Assembly: GCA_016744675.1 (NCBI GenBank)
Contig: JADGDX010000017.1
Location: 1-53,872, forward strand
Length of the DNA stretch: 53,872 nucleotides
DNA from: Desulfuromusa sp.
GTDB taxonomy: Bacteria > Desulfobacterota > Desulfuromonadia > Desulfuromonadales > Geopsychrobacteraceae
Direction: 5' to 3'
Shown here: one piece after another, positions 37,013 to 46,629 of the stretch
Position numbering within the stretch: position 1 is the stretch's first letter
Layout: each line of letters starts with the position of its first letter
Position numbers and translations under genes: made by a program
Notes under the pieces: generated by a model
Seen by the model: the letters and a program-made list of their open reading frames with translations, nothing else
The model's database searches: none
What the model was told of the DNA's origin: nothing

Positions 37013-38599
37013 CTAACCATGCTCTCGAGATTTCAGAAAGCGGACTCCCTCCCATTGCTCCATTGTATGCCCAAGACGCCACTCACTTGCAGCGAGATAG
37101 GTTAAGAATCCTTCAGCATCGTGAGCTAGCCGACCTTGCTCCCTTTTTTGGAATTCTTCAAACAATTTTCTGTCATCACATTCAATCCAACGAGCCGTTG
37201 TATAATCAACACCCTCATAAATAGCATTCACATTATATTCAGCCTTCAGTCGTTCCATGGTGACATCAAACTGCAACACACCGACCGCACCAAGAATAAA
37301 TTCTGCACCCGTCACTGGCTTAAAAACCTGTACCGCTCCCTCTTCAGCCAGCTGAGTTAATCCCTTCTGTAACTGTTTTGACTTAAGCGGATCTTTCAAA
37401 CGAACACGGCGAAAATGTTCTGGGGCAAAACTAGGGATTCCTGTAAATTTGAGCGGTTCTTTTGGAGTAAAAGTATCACCAATTTTAATCGTCCCATGGT
37501 TATGCAAGCCAATGATATCTCCAGGATAAGCTTCCTCCACATGGGCGCGGTCCTGAGCCATGAATATCGTTGCTTTGGAAAGGCTAACATCCTTTTCAAT
37601 CCGATGATGCCTGACTTTCATCCCCTTGATAAATTTACCGCTACAAATACGCAAGAAAGCGATCCGGTCACGATGAGCCGGGTCCATATTTGCTTGAATT
37701 TTAAAAACAAAACCAGAGAAAGCTTCCTCATCGGGTTCAACCACCCGCTCGACAGTTTCACGAGGGCCCGGTGCCGGAGCTAAGTCAACAAAAGCATCAA
37801 GCATCTCCTGAACACCAAAGTTATTGATCGCACTGCCGAAAAAAACCGGGCTCTGGCTGGCACACAAATAATCCTCAAGACTAAATGGATTTGCCGCCCC
37901 TTCCAACAGTTCAATATCTTCTCGTAGTTCATCTGCCTGATTGCCTAGCAATTCATCAAGTTGTGGGTCATTCAAGTCGGCAATCTTGATTGTCTCTGTA
38001 CTGCGGATATCATCACCAGAACGAAACAGGTTCAGTTCTTTTCGGTAAAGATTATAAACCCCGCGAAAACGCTTCCCCATACCAATGGGCCAAGAGAGTG
38101 GAGTACATTCGATCTGGAGCTTTTCTTCTATATCAGCAAGAATATCAAGAGGCGATAGCCCTTCACGGTCGAGTTTATTGATAAAAGTCAGAACCGGAGT
38201 ATTGCGCATCCGACAAACTTCCATCAATTTTTCGGTCTGAGGCTCAACCCCTTTAGCGCTATCAATAACCATTAAAGCACTGTCAACAGCCGTCAGGACG
38301 CGATAAGTATCTTCAGAAAAGTCCTGGTGCCCCGGAGTATCAAGCAGGTTGATCTCAAAATCTCGATAATTAAATTTCATCACCGACGAAGAGACTGAAA
38401 TGCCACGTTCCTTCTCAATACTCATCCAGTCACTGGTCGCATGCCGATTTGACTTACGCGCCTTGACTGTCCCGGCCATTTGGATCGCCCCACCAAACAA
38501 CAATAACTTTTCAGTCAAAGTTGTTTTACCGGCATCAGGGTGACTGACAATACCAAAGGTGCGCCGCTTGGCAATTTCTCGCTGTAATTCTTTACTCAC
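37013..38599 (-). CDS. prfC: Peptide chain release factor 3
   Basis: GTPase that recycles RF1/RF2 after termination. The start at the GTG 38599 follows AAGGAT and gives 528 residues, essentially the E. coli length; an in-frame ATG at 38683 would add 28 residues and overlap the acyltransferase gene by 43 bases. G-domain motifs are 'SHPDAGKTT' (G1), 'ERGISV' (G2), 'DTPGHQDF' (G3) and 'NKLDRE' (G4). RF3-specific domains II/III follow. It is 41 bases downstream of the lpxL-type gene. Confidence 0.96.
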   Translation of the reverse strand: MSKELQREIAKRRTFGIVSHPDAGKTTLTEKLLLFGGAIQMAGTVKARKSNRHATSDWMSIEKERGISVSSSVMKFNYRDFEINLLDTPGHQDFSEDTYRVLTAVDSALMVIDSAKGVEPQTEKLMEVCRMRNTPVLTFINKLDREGLSPLDILADIEEKLQIECTPLSWPIGMGKRFRGVYNLYRKELNLFRSGDDIRSTETIKIADLNDPQLDELLGNQADELREDIELLEGAANPFSLEDYLCASQSPVFFGSAINNFGVQEMLDAFVDLAPAPGPRETVERVVEPDEEAFSGFVFKIQANMDPAHRDRIAFLRICSGKFIKGMKVRHHRIEKDVSLSKATIFMAQDRAHVEEAYPGDIIGLHNHGTIKIGDTFTPKEPLKFTGIPSFAPEHFRRVRLKDPLKSKQLQKGLTQLAEEGAVQVFKPVTGAEFILGAVGVLQFDVTMERLKAEYNVNAIYEGVDYTTARWIECDDRKLFEEFQKREQGRLAHDAEGFLTYLAASEWRLGHTMEQWEGVRFLKSREHG

Positions 38600-38640
38600 A
38601 AATTTATCCTTTATTTTAAAGAGACTATCAGGACAAGTCC

Positions 38641-39555
38641 CTACTGACTCATAACCTTTTTCTTTTGCTTCTTTTCCCGCCAACGTTTATGCATCCAAAA
38701 CCACTGACTAACATCTTTGCGGATTGCTGTTTCGATGATATCTGTCAAGTACTGAGTATTCTCAACGACAGCATCCTCCCCTTCACCTGAGAGCAGCAAC
38801 ATAGGTTCGGCCCAAGTATGATAGCTATTATCAGGCTGGCGGAGACAGAACACTGGGACGACCGGAACCTGAAGTTTCATCGCCATATTGGCCACCGCCG
38901 TTGTCGTAAAAGCCGGCCGGCCAAAAAAATTGACTGCGACTGAACCAGGTGGCGAAATGTGCTGATCAAGTAAAATACCAACAACATGCTTAGATTTTAG
39001 CGATTGAAGTATCCGCCTAGCCCCTTTACGACTACTCAATATTTCGGCCCCAAAATTTTTTCTCAATTCGCTAAAATATCTTTCTGTCAAAGGGTTCTTA
39101 AGGGGCTTAGCAACGATGTCGACTTGAACATCATGCTCGGCCAGAGCAAAGCTACCAACCTCCCAAAATCCAAGATGGGCACTCAGCAACAGAACACCAC
39201 GATCAAGCGCTAATGCCTCTTCAAGGAATGGCATCCCCTCAGAATGAAAAATTTCTTCTTCCACCCCCGCTCCAGATTGGAACATATCAAAGCGCAGCAT
39301 CTCAACACCACAGATACCAATATGCTCAAAGTTTTTGCGTATGTTGGTTTCTATTTCTGCGGCACTTAACTCTGGCAATGCCGCGATCATATTGTCTTTT
39401 GCCAATCGATAACGGCTCGGTAAAACCTTCATCGAGACACGCCCCAACGCCTTCCCTAAAGCTAGGGCTTTCTGGCGAGGCAAACGCCTGACGACGGCAG
39501 CAGCAGCCACCACAGCAATATATTCGAGACGGTGTTTAAGTGACACAGATGCCAT
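38641..39555 (-). CDS. LpxL/HtrB-family acyltransferase (lipid A secondary acylation)
   Basis: A 304-residue inner-membrane enzyme that transfers an acyl chain to a lipid A precursor. It has an N-terminal hydrophobic helix ('[17 protein letters not shown]'), the catalytic H-x4-E in '[11 protein letters not shown]', '[12 protein letters not shown]', 'FFGRPAFTT' and the C-terminal 'WFWMHKRWR' that marks the family. The ATG at 39555 has AAGGAG ten bases upstream, and the 49 residues upstream of it are not family-like. I cannot decide between LpxL, LpxM or another acyl-chain specificity. Confidence 0.92.
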   Translation of the reverse strand: MASVSLKHRLEYIAVVAAAAVVRRLPRQKALALGKALGRVSMKVLPSRYRLAKDNMIAALPELSAAEIETNIRKNFEHIGICGVEMLRFDMFQSGAGVEEEIFHSEGMPFLEEALALDRGVLLLSAHLGFWEVGSFALAEHDVQVDIVAKPLKNPLTERYFSELRKNFGAEILSSRKGARRILQSLKSKHVVGILLDQHISPPGSVAVNFFGRPAFTTTAVANMAMKLQVPVVPVFCLRQPDNSYHTWAEPMLLLSGEGEDAVVENTQYLTDIIETAIRKDVSQWFWMHKRWREKKQKKKVMSQ

Positions 39556-39694
39556 CCGGCAATAACTCCTTCGAGAAAACGTAATCCTGATCAACCGCGC
39601 ACTATAGCGCAATTGATCGACAAGAAGAAAGGGCGTTTTCCTCTGCGCTACAATTACATTACGTAAGACTAACACAATATCATCAGCTAATCTC

Positions 39695-39723
39695 TTGACC
39701 AACGGAATCGATACTTTTATGCT
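39695..39723 (+). promoter_or_regulatory. Sigma-70 promoter of upp-uraA
   Basis: TTGACC (39695-39700) and TATGCT (39718-39723) are exactly 17 bases apart, which places the transcript start near 39730, about 36 bases before the upp ATG. Confidence 0.55.
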
Positions 39724-39765
39724 GCGCTGTTGAATCTGTCAAAATGCATTCCCAAGGAGAATACT

Positions 39766-40392
39766 ATGGCCGTCTTTGAAGTCAATCACCCTCTCGTCAA
39801 ACATAAGCTAGGCCTGATCAGACAACACGATATCAGCACCAAAGATTTTCGTGATCTCGCCTCAGAAATCGCCCGACTACTCACCTATGAGGCAACAAAA
39901 GACCTTGAGACTGAACCGCAGACAATTACGGGATGGAACGGCCCCGTTGAGGTTGAAAAAATAAAAGGAAAGAAAATCACTGTTGTCCCAATTCTGCGTG
40001 CAGGACTTGGGATGATGGATGGGGTTCTTGATCTTATTCCCAGTGCACGCGTCAGTGTTGTCGGCCTCTACCGCAACGAAGAAACCCTCGAACCGGTCAC
40101 TTATTACGAAAAGTTTACCAGCAACATAGGCGAGCGAACCGCACTGATCCTTGATCCGATGTTGGCAACCGGAGGTTCACTCGTTGCCTGTATAGATATG
40201 TTGAAAAAAGCAGGCTGCACCAGTATTCGTGGCCTTTTTCTTGTTGCCGTTCCCGAAGGGATTGCACAGTTGGAAAAAGAGCACCCTGATGTTGATATCT
40301 ATGTTGCTTCAATTGATGAACGATTGAATGAAGATGGCTATATCCTCCCGGGCTTAGGCGATGCTGGGGATAAAATATTTGGGACGAAATAA
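39766..40392 (+). CDS. upp: Uracil phosphoribosyltransferase
   Basis: Makes UMP from uracil and PRPP in pyrimidine salvage. The 208 residues from the ATG at 39766 (AAGGAG six bases upstream) equal the usual UPRT length; an upstream TTG reading is rejected. Visible motifs are '[12 protein letters not shown]' at the N-terminus, '[13 protein letters not shown]', the PRPP loop 'DPMLATGGS' and the uracil-binding '[13 protein letters not shown]' near the C-terminus. It is followed after 36 bases by uraA. Confidence 0.97.
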   Translation: MAVFEVNHPLVKHKLGLIRQHDISTKDFRDLASEIARLLTYEATKDLETEPQTITGWNGPVEVEKIKGKKITVVPILRAGLGMMDGVLDLIPSARVSVVGLYRNEETLEPVTYYEKFTSNIGERTALILDPMLATGGSLVACIDMLKKAGCTSIRGLFLVAVPEGIAQLEKEHPDVDIYVASIDERLNEDGYILPGLGDAGDKIFGTK

Positions 40393-40428
40393 GAAACCAT
40401 AACCTTTTGCGGAGAAGGATTTACACAA

Positions 40429-41748
40429 ATGAGTCAAACCCCATCCCCCACAGATTACAACTTTCGTCTAAAGGACGGACTTCTTGGTGCCCAGATGCTT
40501 TTTGTTGCTTTTGGCGCCCTGGTTCTCGTTCCCCTGCTGACAGGACTTAATGCCAACGTCGCACTTTTTACCGCCGGCGCCGGAACCCTGATTTTCCAAG
40601 TCATTACCCGCGGTCGAGTGCCAGTCTTTCTTGCTTCAAGTTTTGCCTTTATCGCCCCGATTATTTATGGCGTCGGTCAATGGGGAATTGCCGGAACCAT
40701 GTGCGGACTTGTTGCTGCCGGTCTGCTTTATGCAATTTTAAGTTTTGTGGTCCGAATCTTTGGTTCGGAGATCTTGCATAAAATATTACCGCCGATCGTT
40801 ACTGGCCCAGTCATCATGGTTATAGGACTGGTCTTGGCACCCGTTGCGATTCATATGGCTTCGGGTCGTACTGGTGATGGGTCCGCATGGCTCGTCCCTG
40901 AGACAACAGCTTATATCATTGCTGGCGTTGCATTAGCAGTCACCATTCTTGTCTCTTTGCTCGGACGTGGATTATTCAAACTCATTCCGATTCTCAGTGG
41001 AATTATTGCCGGCTATGTCACTTCTCTGGTCCTCGATGGAACCGGGTTTACCGCCTCCACTCAAGCGGCCTTTGATCCAGGGACTCTACAAAACTGGACT
41101 GGCCCCGCATTAATTTCGATGCAAAAAGTAACATCAGCCCCTTGGTTTGCAATGCCAGACTTTACTTTCCCCGTCTGGAACCTTGAAGCCATTCTGTTTA
41201 TTGTTCCTGTTGCCATCGCTCCAGCGATTGAACATTTTGGCGATGTCCTCGCAATTGGTGGAATTTCTGGAAAAGATTACGTAAAAGACCCCGGCATTGA
41301 AAACACCCTTCTCGGTGACGGTGTCGCAACCAGCTTTGCCGCTTTCTTAGGCGGTCCACCAAACACCACTTACTCAGAAGTTTCTGGTGCCGTTGCCCTG
41401 ACGAAATCATTCAACCCTGCCATAATGACATGGGCAGCTATCACCGCTATTGTCCTTGCCTTTATCGGCAAACTCGGCGGATTCCTAAATACCATTCCAG
41501 TTCCCGTTATGGGAGGCATCATGGTTCTGTTATTTGGTGCTATTGCAGTCATCGGGATCAATACCTTAGTCAAAGCGGGAACCGACCTAATGGAGCCACG
41601 CAACTTGGCAATCGTTGCAATTATTCTCGTCTTTGGTATCGGCGGCATGAGTTTCGACCTCACGATTGTTAAGCTCGGAGGGATCGGTTTAGCAGGGGTC
41701 ATCGGAGTTCTGTTAAATCTCATTCTTCCTCAAAGTAACGAGAGCTAA
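40429..41748 (+). CDS. uraA: Uracil permease (NCS2/UraA family)
   Basis: A 439-residue membrane protein with about 14 helices for proton-coupled uracil uptake. NCS2-family landmarks include '[21 protein letters not shown]' in the first helix, '[21 protein letters not shown]' with the substrate Glu, and '[19 protein letters not shown]'. Its place directly behind upp makes uracil the most likely substrate over xanthine. A terminator lies 62 bases after the stop. Confidence 0.94.
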   Translation: MSQTPSPTDYNFRLKDGLLGAQMLFVAFGALVLVPLLTGLNANVALFTAGAGTLIFQVITRGRVPVFLASSFAFIAPIIYGVGQWGIAGTMCGLVAAGLLYAILSFVVRIFGSEILHKILPPIVTGPVIMVIGLVLAPVAIHMASGRTGDGSAWLVPETTAYIIAGVALAVTILVSLLGRGLFKLIPILSGIIAGYVTSLVLDGTGFTASTQAAFDPGTLQNWTGPALISMQKVTSAPWFAMPDFTFPVWNLEAILFIVPVAIAPAIEHFGDVLAIGGISGKDYVKDPGIENTLLGDGVATSFAAFLGGPPNTTYSEVSGAVALTKSFNPAIMTWAAITAIVLAFIGKLGGFLNTIPVPVMGGIMVLLFGAIAVIGINTLVKAGTDLMEPRNLAIVAIILVFGIGGMSFDLTIVKLGGIGLAGVIGVLLNLILPQSNES

Positions 41749-41810
41749 ATAACAATCTGAACGATAAAAACAAAAACTAAGACCTACAGCCTTTGGGTTA
41801 TTTAAGGTAT

Positions 41811-41849
41811 AAACGGGGTGAGTTGTGAGACTCACCCCGTTTTCTTTTC
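41811..41849 (+). terminator. Rho-independent terminator after uraA
   Basis: AAACGGGGTGAGT pairs with ACTCACCCCGTTT around a 6-base loop, followed by TTCTTTTC. It separates upp-uraA from the LrgA/LrgB pair. Confidence 0.88.
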
Positions 41850-41944
41850 TGAAGGCTCAGAGCTATCATGATTTTTTGAGCATTAGACAGAAGAGACCCG
41901 AAAACTTCCTTCAATCGTTTCCTCCTATCTTTCAAGGAGATCCA

Positions 41945-42298
41945 ATGCTGCAGGGACTTGTCTTACTTTTAGCATTTCAGTTCATCGGAGAGATTCTCTC
42001 TAACTTTTTAGGGCTACCAATACCTGGCAATGTCATCGGCATGGCACTGCTGTTGGTTTCACTGATAAGTGGTGTTATCAAAGAAGAGATGATTCGTGAA
42101 ACAGCCGATTTTCTCCTGTCCCACATGGCACTTTTTTTTGTTCCAGCTGGCGTCGGTGTGATGCTTTATTTCGATTTGATTCAGCGCGAATGGCTACCGA
42201 TTGTCCTTGGTACAGTCTTCAGTACATTTGCCGTGATGGCCGTAACAGGATGGACAGAAAACCTACTGGATAAAAACAAGGAGACCTCCAATGACTGA
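41945..42298 (+). CDS. CidA/LrgA-family membrane protein
   Basis: A 117-residue protein with four hydrophobic segments and the family motifs 'LLAFQFIGEILSN', 'PIPGNVIGMALLL' and 'FFVPAGVGVM'. CidA/LrgA proteins were first described as holin-like murein hydrolase regulators. In Bacillus the homologous LrgA/LrgB pair (PftAB) moves pyruvate, which is an alternative function here. The start at 41945 has AAGGAG five bases upstream. It overlaps the LrgB gene by 8 bases. A decayed partial copy of this gene exists near 44570. Confidence 0.92.
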   Translation: MLQGLVLLLAFQFIGEILSNFLGLPIPGNVIGMALLLVSLISGVIKEEMIRETADFLLSHMALFFVPAGVGVMLYFDLIQREWLPIVLGTVFSTFAVMAVTGWTENLLDKNKETSND

Positions 42299-42983
42299 GA
42301 TTCTCCACACTCCGTTGTTTGGTATTACTCTGACCCTATTAGCTTACCGTTTGGCAGAGATCCTCTATCGCAAAACCGGATTCATTTTATTCAACCCCGT
42401 CGCTTTATCGATCGTTGCTATTATTATCTTATTGAAAATATGTGATATCCCCTACAATGACTATGCCCGTGGTGGCGATATCATTCTTTTTCTTCTTGGC
42501 CCCTCAGTTGTCGCTTTGGCACTTCCCCTATATCAGCGCCGCAAAGAAATTCTTAACCGCAAACTGCCAATTCTCCTTGGGATTTTCGCCGGAGCGATGA
42601 CCTCTATCATAACCGCAGCCGGAACAGCTTGGCTGCTGGGCGGCAGTCACAAGGTGGTGCTGTCGTTGGTTCCGAAATCAGTGACCACACCAATAGCCAT
42701 CGGAATCGTTGAAAAGATCGGCGGAATTGCTCCGCTGACTGCTGCTTTGGTGGTTTTGACCGGTTGCCTTGGAGCTATCTGTGGCCCTGAATTTTGTCGG
42801 CTGATCGGGATTCGCACGCCGGCGGCCCTTGGTCTGGCCGTAGGGACTGCCAGCCATGGCATCGGCACAGCGAGAGTGCTTGGAGAAAATCGCTTTGCCG
42901 GGGCTGTGTCCGGCTTGGCCATAGGTTTGAACGGGCTGGCAACCTCAATCATCGTCCCACTGCTATGGTTGCTGTTCGCTTGA
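42291..42983 (+). CDS. LrgB/CidB-family membrane protein
   Basis: A 230-residue protein with about six helices and the family signatures 'VPKSVTTPIAIGI', 'TGCLGAICGPEF' and 'ASHGIGTARVLGE'. It is the expected partner of the CidA/LrgA protein, whose gene it overlaps. Together they form a small-molecule (possibly pyruvate or glycolate) export/import system or a lysis-control pair; the sequence alone does not decide. Confidence 0.93.
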   Translation: MTEILHTPLFGITLTLLAYRLAEILYRKTGFILFNPVALSIVAIIILLKICDIPYNDYARGGDIILFLLGPSVVALALPLYQRRKEILNRKLPILLGIFAGAMTSIITAAGTAWLLGGSHKVVLSLVPKSVTTPIAIGIVEKIGGIAPLTAALVVLTGCLGAICGPEFCRLIGIRTPAALGLAVGTASHGIGTARVLGENRFAGAVSGLAIGLNGLATSIIVPLLWLLFA

Positions 42984-43044
42984 GGTGCTCTATATAACGG
43001 TGATAGACTGTATCAACTTCATGGTGCATTCTTTCCATTTTAAA

Positions 43045-43078
43045 TACTAAAAAGGGTGGCCATATGAGACCACCCTTC
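43045..43078 (-). terminator. Terminator after the DUF1015 gene
   Basis: On the minus strand AAGGGTGG and CCACCCTT form an 8-base stem around a 10-base loop and lead into TTTAGTATTT. It lies 39 bases past the DUF1015 stop, in the gap towards lrgB. Confidence 0.75.
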
Positions 43079-43116
43079 AAGACATAACAACATTTATCCC
43101 CCAGCTACCGATAAAA

Positions 43117-44454
43117 TCACGACTCCTGGATACCTCGGCACTCAAGGTAAAAACGCTTTTCGTCAGCTTCACCCAATGAAAAGGTTTTCCGCGGCAAAGC
43201 GCCATCAAGCACGATTGTTTTAAACAGATCGTGCTTCGAAATCGCTGGCAAGTAAAACCCCACACAACCCGTCTCACCACCGAGGTCCGTCACCGCTTTG
43301 TCCCCGTGGATATAATCGATACGCGCAGTTGTGTTCTCTTTTAGGTAATGATCAAGAAATGCCTGCAATGTTGCAACCGTCAATGTATATTCCGGGCTCC
43401 CTACAGCGCAGGCTCCAAATTTTCCACCAAAAACAACGGGAAAAGCGTGAGCGTCCCCTTGCTTTTCTGCTACAGATTCCGCCTCTGCGAGGGTTTCACA
43501 TGGGGTGAAAGTCAAAGGGGTTTTACGAGCTGCGAAAAAAGCCTCCATCTGCTGTCTAAGATGAACACAATTGACGTTAAACAAAACTCGGTGAATTGCT
43601 TCAAATTCAAGACCGGAATCGTGAACATTGACCAATTCGACCAAAGCATAGCGTGCGGGATGGTTCATGACCGTTGCAAGGTCGTCGGCCTCACCTTTTA
43701 GTTTTTCCCAGATTGCTTTTGCAGTCGCAAATGAATGGTTTCCGTCCCCCATGGCATAGAGCATGACATCACCATCAACATTGTATTTCGCATGATAGTC
43801 AGCGGGGTCAGCCAATTTTTCAAGGGCAGTGACAACTTGAGAAATTAATTCAGGCTGATCAACTCGATACCCTTTAAGGTGCCCCCCATTTTCCAAAAGA
43901 TCAAAATCGTACACGGATTCTAGGTTTTGATTAAAAAGAGGCTCAATGACAGTTTGCTCCGGGTCATCGATCAAGACCATAATGTGTGGCAGTTCAATCG
44001 GAGCATTCTCACGTACCTTGATCCGTGGTGGCAAGCGATCGAGAATCGTCCCTTCGGTTGATCGAATCAAACTTTGTGCCCCTTTGGTATATTCGTACTG
44101 TTCGAGATCAAGAGCGAGAATCAGACCTTTACGTGACTCAACTTCTGTCGTTTTACGATCAACCAGAATAAACCCAGGAGGCTGTTCTTCAAGGCTGCCA
44201 TCGGCCAAATAGTTTTCCATCGCCTGATTGATTGCTGCAATACGCTTTTCGGCATCGCTATCCTCAAGATAAACTTCAGGAAAAACAAGGTTCAACGTCG
44301 AGATCCCTCTTTCTACCTGCTGCTCAAGGCGCTGCCAATAAGATAAATCGGAGGTATATTGATCACAGGCTATGACGGCCCATGACTGCATATCTGTCCC
44401 TTTTTTTGGCAACAGAATTTTCGGGACCTGTACTGCTATTTTTTCAAAATTCAT
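43117..44454 (-). CDS. DUF1015-family protein
   Basis: A 445-residue soluble protein of the DUF1015 family. The N-terminal part shows 'WAVIACDQYTSD' and 'DRLPPRIKVRENAPIELPHIM'; the middle has 'MGDGNHSFATAKAIWE', equivalent to the conserved D-G-x-H segment. The family has no settled biochemical activity; structural resemblance to kinase or chaperone-like folds has been suggested but I cannot show it. The ATG at 44454 is used instead of the TTG one codon before. It appears to be a single-gene unit between the LrgAB pair and the B12 genes. Confidence 0.88.
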   Translation of the reverse strand: MNFEKIAVQVPKILLPKKGTDMQSWAVIACDQYTSDLSYWQRLEQQVERGISTLNLVFPEVYLEDSDAEKRIAAINQAMENYLADGSLEEQPPGFILVDRKTTEVESRKGLILALDLEQYEYTKGAQSLIRSTEGTILDRLPPRIKVRENAPIELPHIMVLIDDPEQTVIEPLFNQNLESVYDFDLLENGGHLKGYRVDQPELISQVVTALEKLADPADYHAKYNVDGDVMLYAMGDGNHSFATAKAIWEKLKGEADDLATVMNHPARYALVELVNVHDSGLEFEAIHRVLFNVNCVHLRQQMEAFFAARKTPLTFTPCETLAEAESVAEKQGDAHAFPVVFGGKFGACAVGSPEYTLTVATLQAFLDHYLKENTTARIDYIHGDKAVTDLGGETGCVGFYLPAISKHDLFKTIVLDGALPRKTFSLGEADEKRFYLECRGIQES

Positions 44455-44559
44455 CAACGATGGCCTTTCTTTTTAAAGCTGAAGAGTTTCACTATTTAGA
44501 AGCAATATAGTTAGCATGATTTGAGTAGATTGCAAAGGATCTCAAAAACACGACACGAG

Positions 44560-44715
44560 GCTCAATTTCAAGAATTTACATTACTACTGGCGTTTCAGTT
44601 CATCGGGAAAACAATCTCAAACCCTTTAGGATTGACAATACATGAAGCTGGTATCGGTATAGCATTGCTGTTTATTTCGCTGATGAGCACCCTGAAGAAT
44701 CTCTTGATTCATACT
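44560..44715 (+). pseudogene. Decayed partial copy of the cidA/lrgA-type gene
   Basis: Over about 115 bases the plus strand still encodes 'LLLAFQFIGKTISN...LGL', '...GIGIALLFISLMS', clearly the same protein stretch as residues 5-45 of the CidA/LrgA protein at 41945. The start codon and ribosome site are gone: the TTTCAAG shared with the intact gene is joined straight to coding sequence, consistent with loss of about 18 bases. The C-terminal 70 residues are absent, and a TAG follows at 44719. It lies directly upstream of the cob promoter. Confidence 0.75.
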
Positions 44716-44731
44716 GTATAGAAATATTCGC

Positions 44732-44760
44732 TTGCAGAAAATGATCTTATGCTTTCTAAT
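44732..44760 (+). promoter_or_regulatory. Sigma-70 promoter of the cob operon
   Basis: TTGCAG (44732-44737) and TCTAAT (44755-44760) are 17 bases apart. Transcription from about 44767 would start just at the 5' edge of the cobalamin riboswitch. Confidence 0.55.
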
Positions 44761-44765
44761 CAGCG

Positions 44766-44910
44766 CTCAAAGAAATGATGGCATAAAGAAGAAGGAAGAC
44801 GGTGTAAATCCGTCGCGGACCCGCCACTGTAACCAGGAACTCTTCACCCTGGAAGCCAGACACTTCGTCTTGTTAGCCCACTGCCCAAGCTTCGCGGATT
44901 GAGGATAGGG
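44766..44910 (+). promoter_or_regulatory. Cobalamin riboswitch (AdoCbl aptamer)
   Basis: Contains the conserved core of the B12 aptamer: the GGTGTAAATCCGTCGCGGAC strand, the CCCGCCACTGTAA segment at about 44820-44832, and the B12 box GGAAGCCAGACAC near 44851. It is followed by a terminator hairpin and then cobU, so ligand binding is expected to stop transcription of the cob genes when B12 is plentiful. Confidence 0.93.
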
Positions 44911-44937
44911 TGGATAAATCCATGGATAAAAAACGGT

Positions 44938-44975
44938 ATCCCGGAGCCTGAACAATTGGCCCCGGGATTTTTTAT
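44938..44975 (+). terminator. Riboswitch expression-platform terminator
   Basis: ATCCCGG-A-GCC pairs with GGC-C-CCGGGAT around a 9-base loop and runs into TTTTTTATT, 12 bases before the cobU start. It is the likely off-state of the cobalamin riboswitch. Confidence 0.85.
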
Positions 44976-44986
44976 TGGAGGCAACG

Positions 44987-45529
44987 ATGGCCCGTTTGAT
45001 TTATGTCAGTGGTGGATGCCGCAGCGGCAAGAGTGCATACGCACAAAACCTCGCCGAAAGCCTTCCCGGTCGTCGAGCTTATCTGGCCACATGTCCGCTG
45101 ATTGATGTAGAGATGGAACAGAGGATTGCTTTGCACCAGCAGCAGCGTGTTGACAGAAATTGGGAAACGATTGAAGCCCCACGTGATCTCGCAGAAACTA
45201 TTGAACAAGCTCGGGACTTTGACGTCCTCCTCATCGACTGCTTAACACTGTGGATTAATAATCTCCTCTACGAAGCAGAGAAAAAGGAAATCACTCTTTC
45301 TGAACAACTAATCAAAAAGCAATGTTTGGAATTGATCGAGACCTGCCGCAAAAAGGAACAGACAATTATTTTTGTCAGCAATGAGCTGGGGATGGGATTA
45401 GTACCAGCGGATTCTATTTCTAGGCTTTACCGGGACTGCCTCGGGCGGTGTAACCAAACCATAGCAAAACTAGCAGATGAAGCTATCTTTATGGTCTCAG
45501 GGATTCCTCTTACCTTAAAGCAAGGGTAA
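44987..45529 (+). CDS. cobU: Adenosylcobinamide kinase / adenosylcobinamide-phosphate guanylyltransferase
   Basis: Bifunctional enzyme that phosphorylates adenosylcobinamide and attaches GMP. The 180-residue protein begins with the P-loop 'YVSGGCRSGKSAYAQ', then 'YLATC', 'HQQQR' and 'LLIDCLTLWINNLL', and has 'VSNELGMGLVPAD' towards the end, all as in CobU. The ATG at 44987 has GGAGG five bases upstream; an upstream TTG is rejected. It is the first gene behind the riboswitch. Confidence 0.96.
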   Translation: MARLIYVSGGCRSGKSAYAQNLAESLPGRRAYLATCPLIDVEMEQRIALHQQQRVDRNWETIEAPRDLAETIEQARDFDVLLIDCLTLWINNLLYEAEKKEITLSEQLIKKQCLELIETCRKKEQTIIFVSNELGMGLVPADSISRLYRDCLGRCNQTIAKLADEAIFMVSGIPLTLKQG

Positions 45530-45537
45530 CAATTCAT

Positions 45538-46599
45538 ATGAAATTACTAAACGCAACCATCGACTCTATTACCGAACAGAATAAAACCTCTCGCGCACAG
45601 GCCAAAGAGCGTCTCGATCAATTGATCATGCCCCACTGGGCTTTAGGACGGTTGATGGATCTAGCACTGGATCTAGCGGGTATCTGCGGGACGCTGCACC
45701 CCAGCATTAAACGTAAAACAATTGTTGTTATGGCAGGGGATCACGGTATTACCAATGCAGGCATCAGCCTATTCCCTAAAGAAGTCACCGTAGAAATGAT
45801 ACGTGGATTTGTCAACGGTGTCGCCGGAATCAATGTCCTTGCCAAGCAAGCTGGTGCCAACGTTAAGGTTGTCGATATGGGAGTTGCTGGGGATCTCTCC
45901 GACCTCTCAGAAAACGGCAATGTCCTTGACCGAAAAATCGCAGCTGGAACCCGTAACTTTGCTGAAGAAGAAGCAATGAGTCGGGAGCAAGCTATCAGCG
46001 CTGTTGAAGCGGGTATTAATGTCGCACACGAGATGTCGAACTCCACCGACCTGTTTGGTACCGGTGATATGGGAATCGGCAACACCTCTCCAAGCAGTGC
46101 AATTATTGCTACTTTGTGCCAGCAACCCGTTGCTGATGTCGTCGGTCGCGGGACCGGGCTGGACGACGATCAACTGCAGCATAAAATTAACGTTCTGGAA
46201 AAAGCTCTGGCTCTCAACAATCCGAACCCAGCTGATCCGATTGATGTTCTCAGTAAAGTCGGTGGTTTCGAAATCGCCGGAATCGCAGGGCTGGTTTTGG
46301 GTGCGGCAGCACTCAAAAAACCGATTATCATTGATGGCATTATCTCAACTGCGGGAGCATTGTTAGCGGGTCGTTTAGCACCAAAAAGCAAAGAGTATAT
46401 GATTGCCGCCCACCGCAGTGTCGAAAAAGGACAAGTCGCAGCACTGGCCGACCTGGGAAAAGAACCGCTGCTGGACCTGCAGTTCCGTCTCGGTGAAGGG
46501 ACAGGAGCTGCCGTCGCTATGAATCTGGTCGAAGGTGCCGTAGCGATTTTAACCGAAATGGCGACATTCAGTGAAGCCGCTGTATCAGAAGCAAAATAA
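45538..46599 (+). CDS. cobT: Nicotinate-nucleotide--dimethylbenzimidazole phosphoribosyltransferase
   Basis: Makes alpha-ribazole phosphate, the lower-ligand precursor of cobalamin. The 353-residue CobT has 'VVMAGDHGITNAGISLFPKEVT', 'GTGDMGIGNTSPSSAI', 'GRGTGLDDDQL' and the C-terminal 'FRLGEGTGAAVAMNL', which contains the catalytic Glu. It begins 8 bases after cobU. Confidence 0.96.
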   Translation: MKLLNATIDSITEQNKTSRAQAKERLDQLIMPHWALGRLMDLALDLAGICGTLHPSIKRKTIVVMAGDHGITNAGISLFPKEVTVEMIRGFVNGVAGINVLAKQAGANVKVVDMGVAGDLSDLSENGNVLDRKIAAGTRNFAEEEAMSREQAISAVEAGINVAHEMSNSTDLFGTGDMGIGNTSPSSAIIATLCQQPVADVVGRGTGLDDDQLQHKINVLEKALALNNPNPADPIDVLSKVGGFEIAGIAGLVLGAAALKKPIIIDGIISTAGALLAGRLAPKSKEYMIAAHRSVEKGQVAALADLGKEPLLDLQFRLGEGTGAAVAMNLVEGAVAILTEMATFSEAAVSEAK

Positions 46600-46629
46600 A
46601 AGATCACCTTGATCTAGATTTTGAACTGC

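Noticed and set aside
38600..38683. Upstream ATG at 38683 for prfC
   Set aside because: It adds 28 residues with no counterpart in RF3 and overlaps the acyltransferase gene by 43 bases. The GTG at 38599 has an AAGGAT site and gives the standard length.
39556..39702. N-terminal extension of the LpxL-type protein to 39702
   Set aside because: The extra residues are basic and not family-like, and the ATG at 39555 has its own AAGGAG. The extension also covers the region next to the upp promoter.
44521..44721. 66-codon frame as a real small CidA-like protein
   Set aside because: The first 19 codons have no family resemblance, no ribosome site precedes the ATG, and most of the membrane domain is missing. 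A decayed fragment is the simpler reading.
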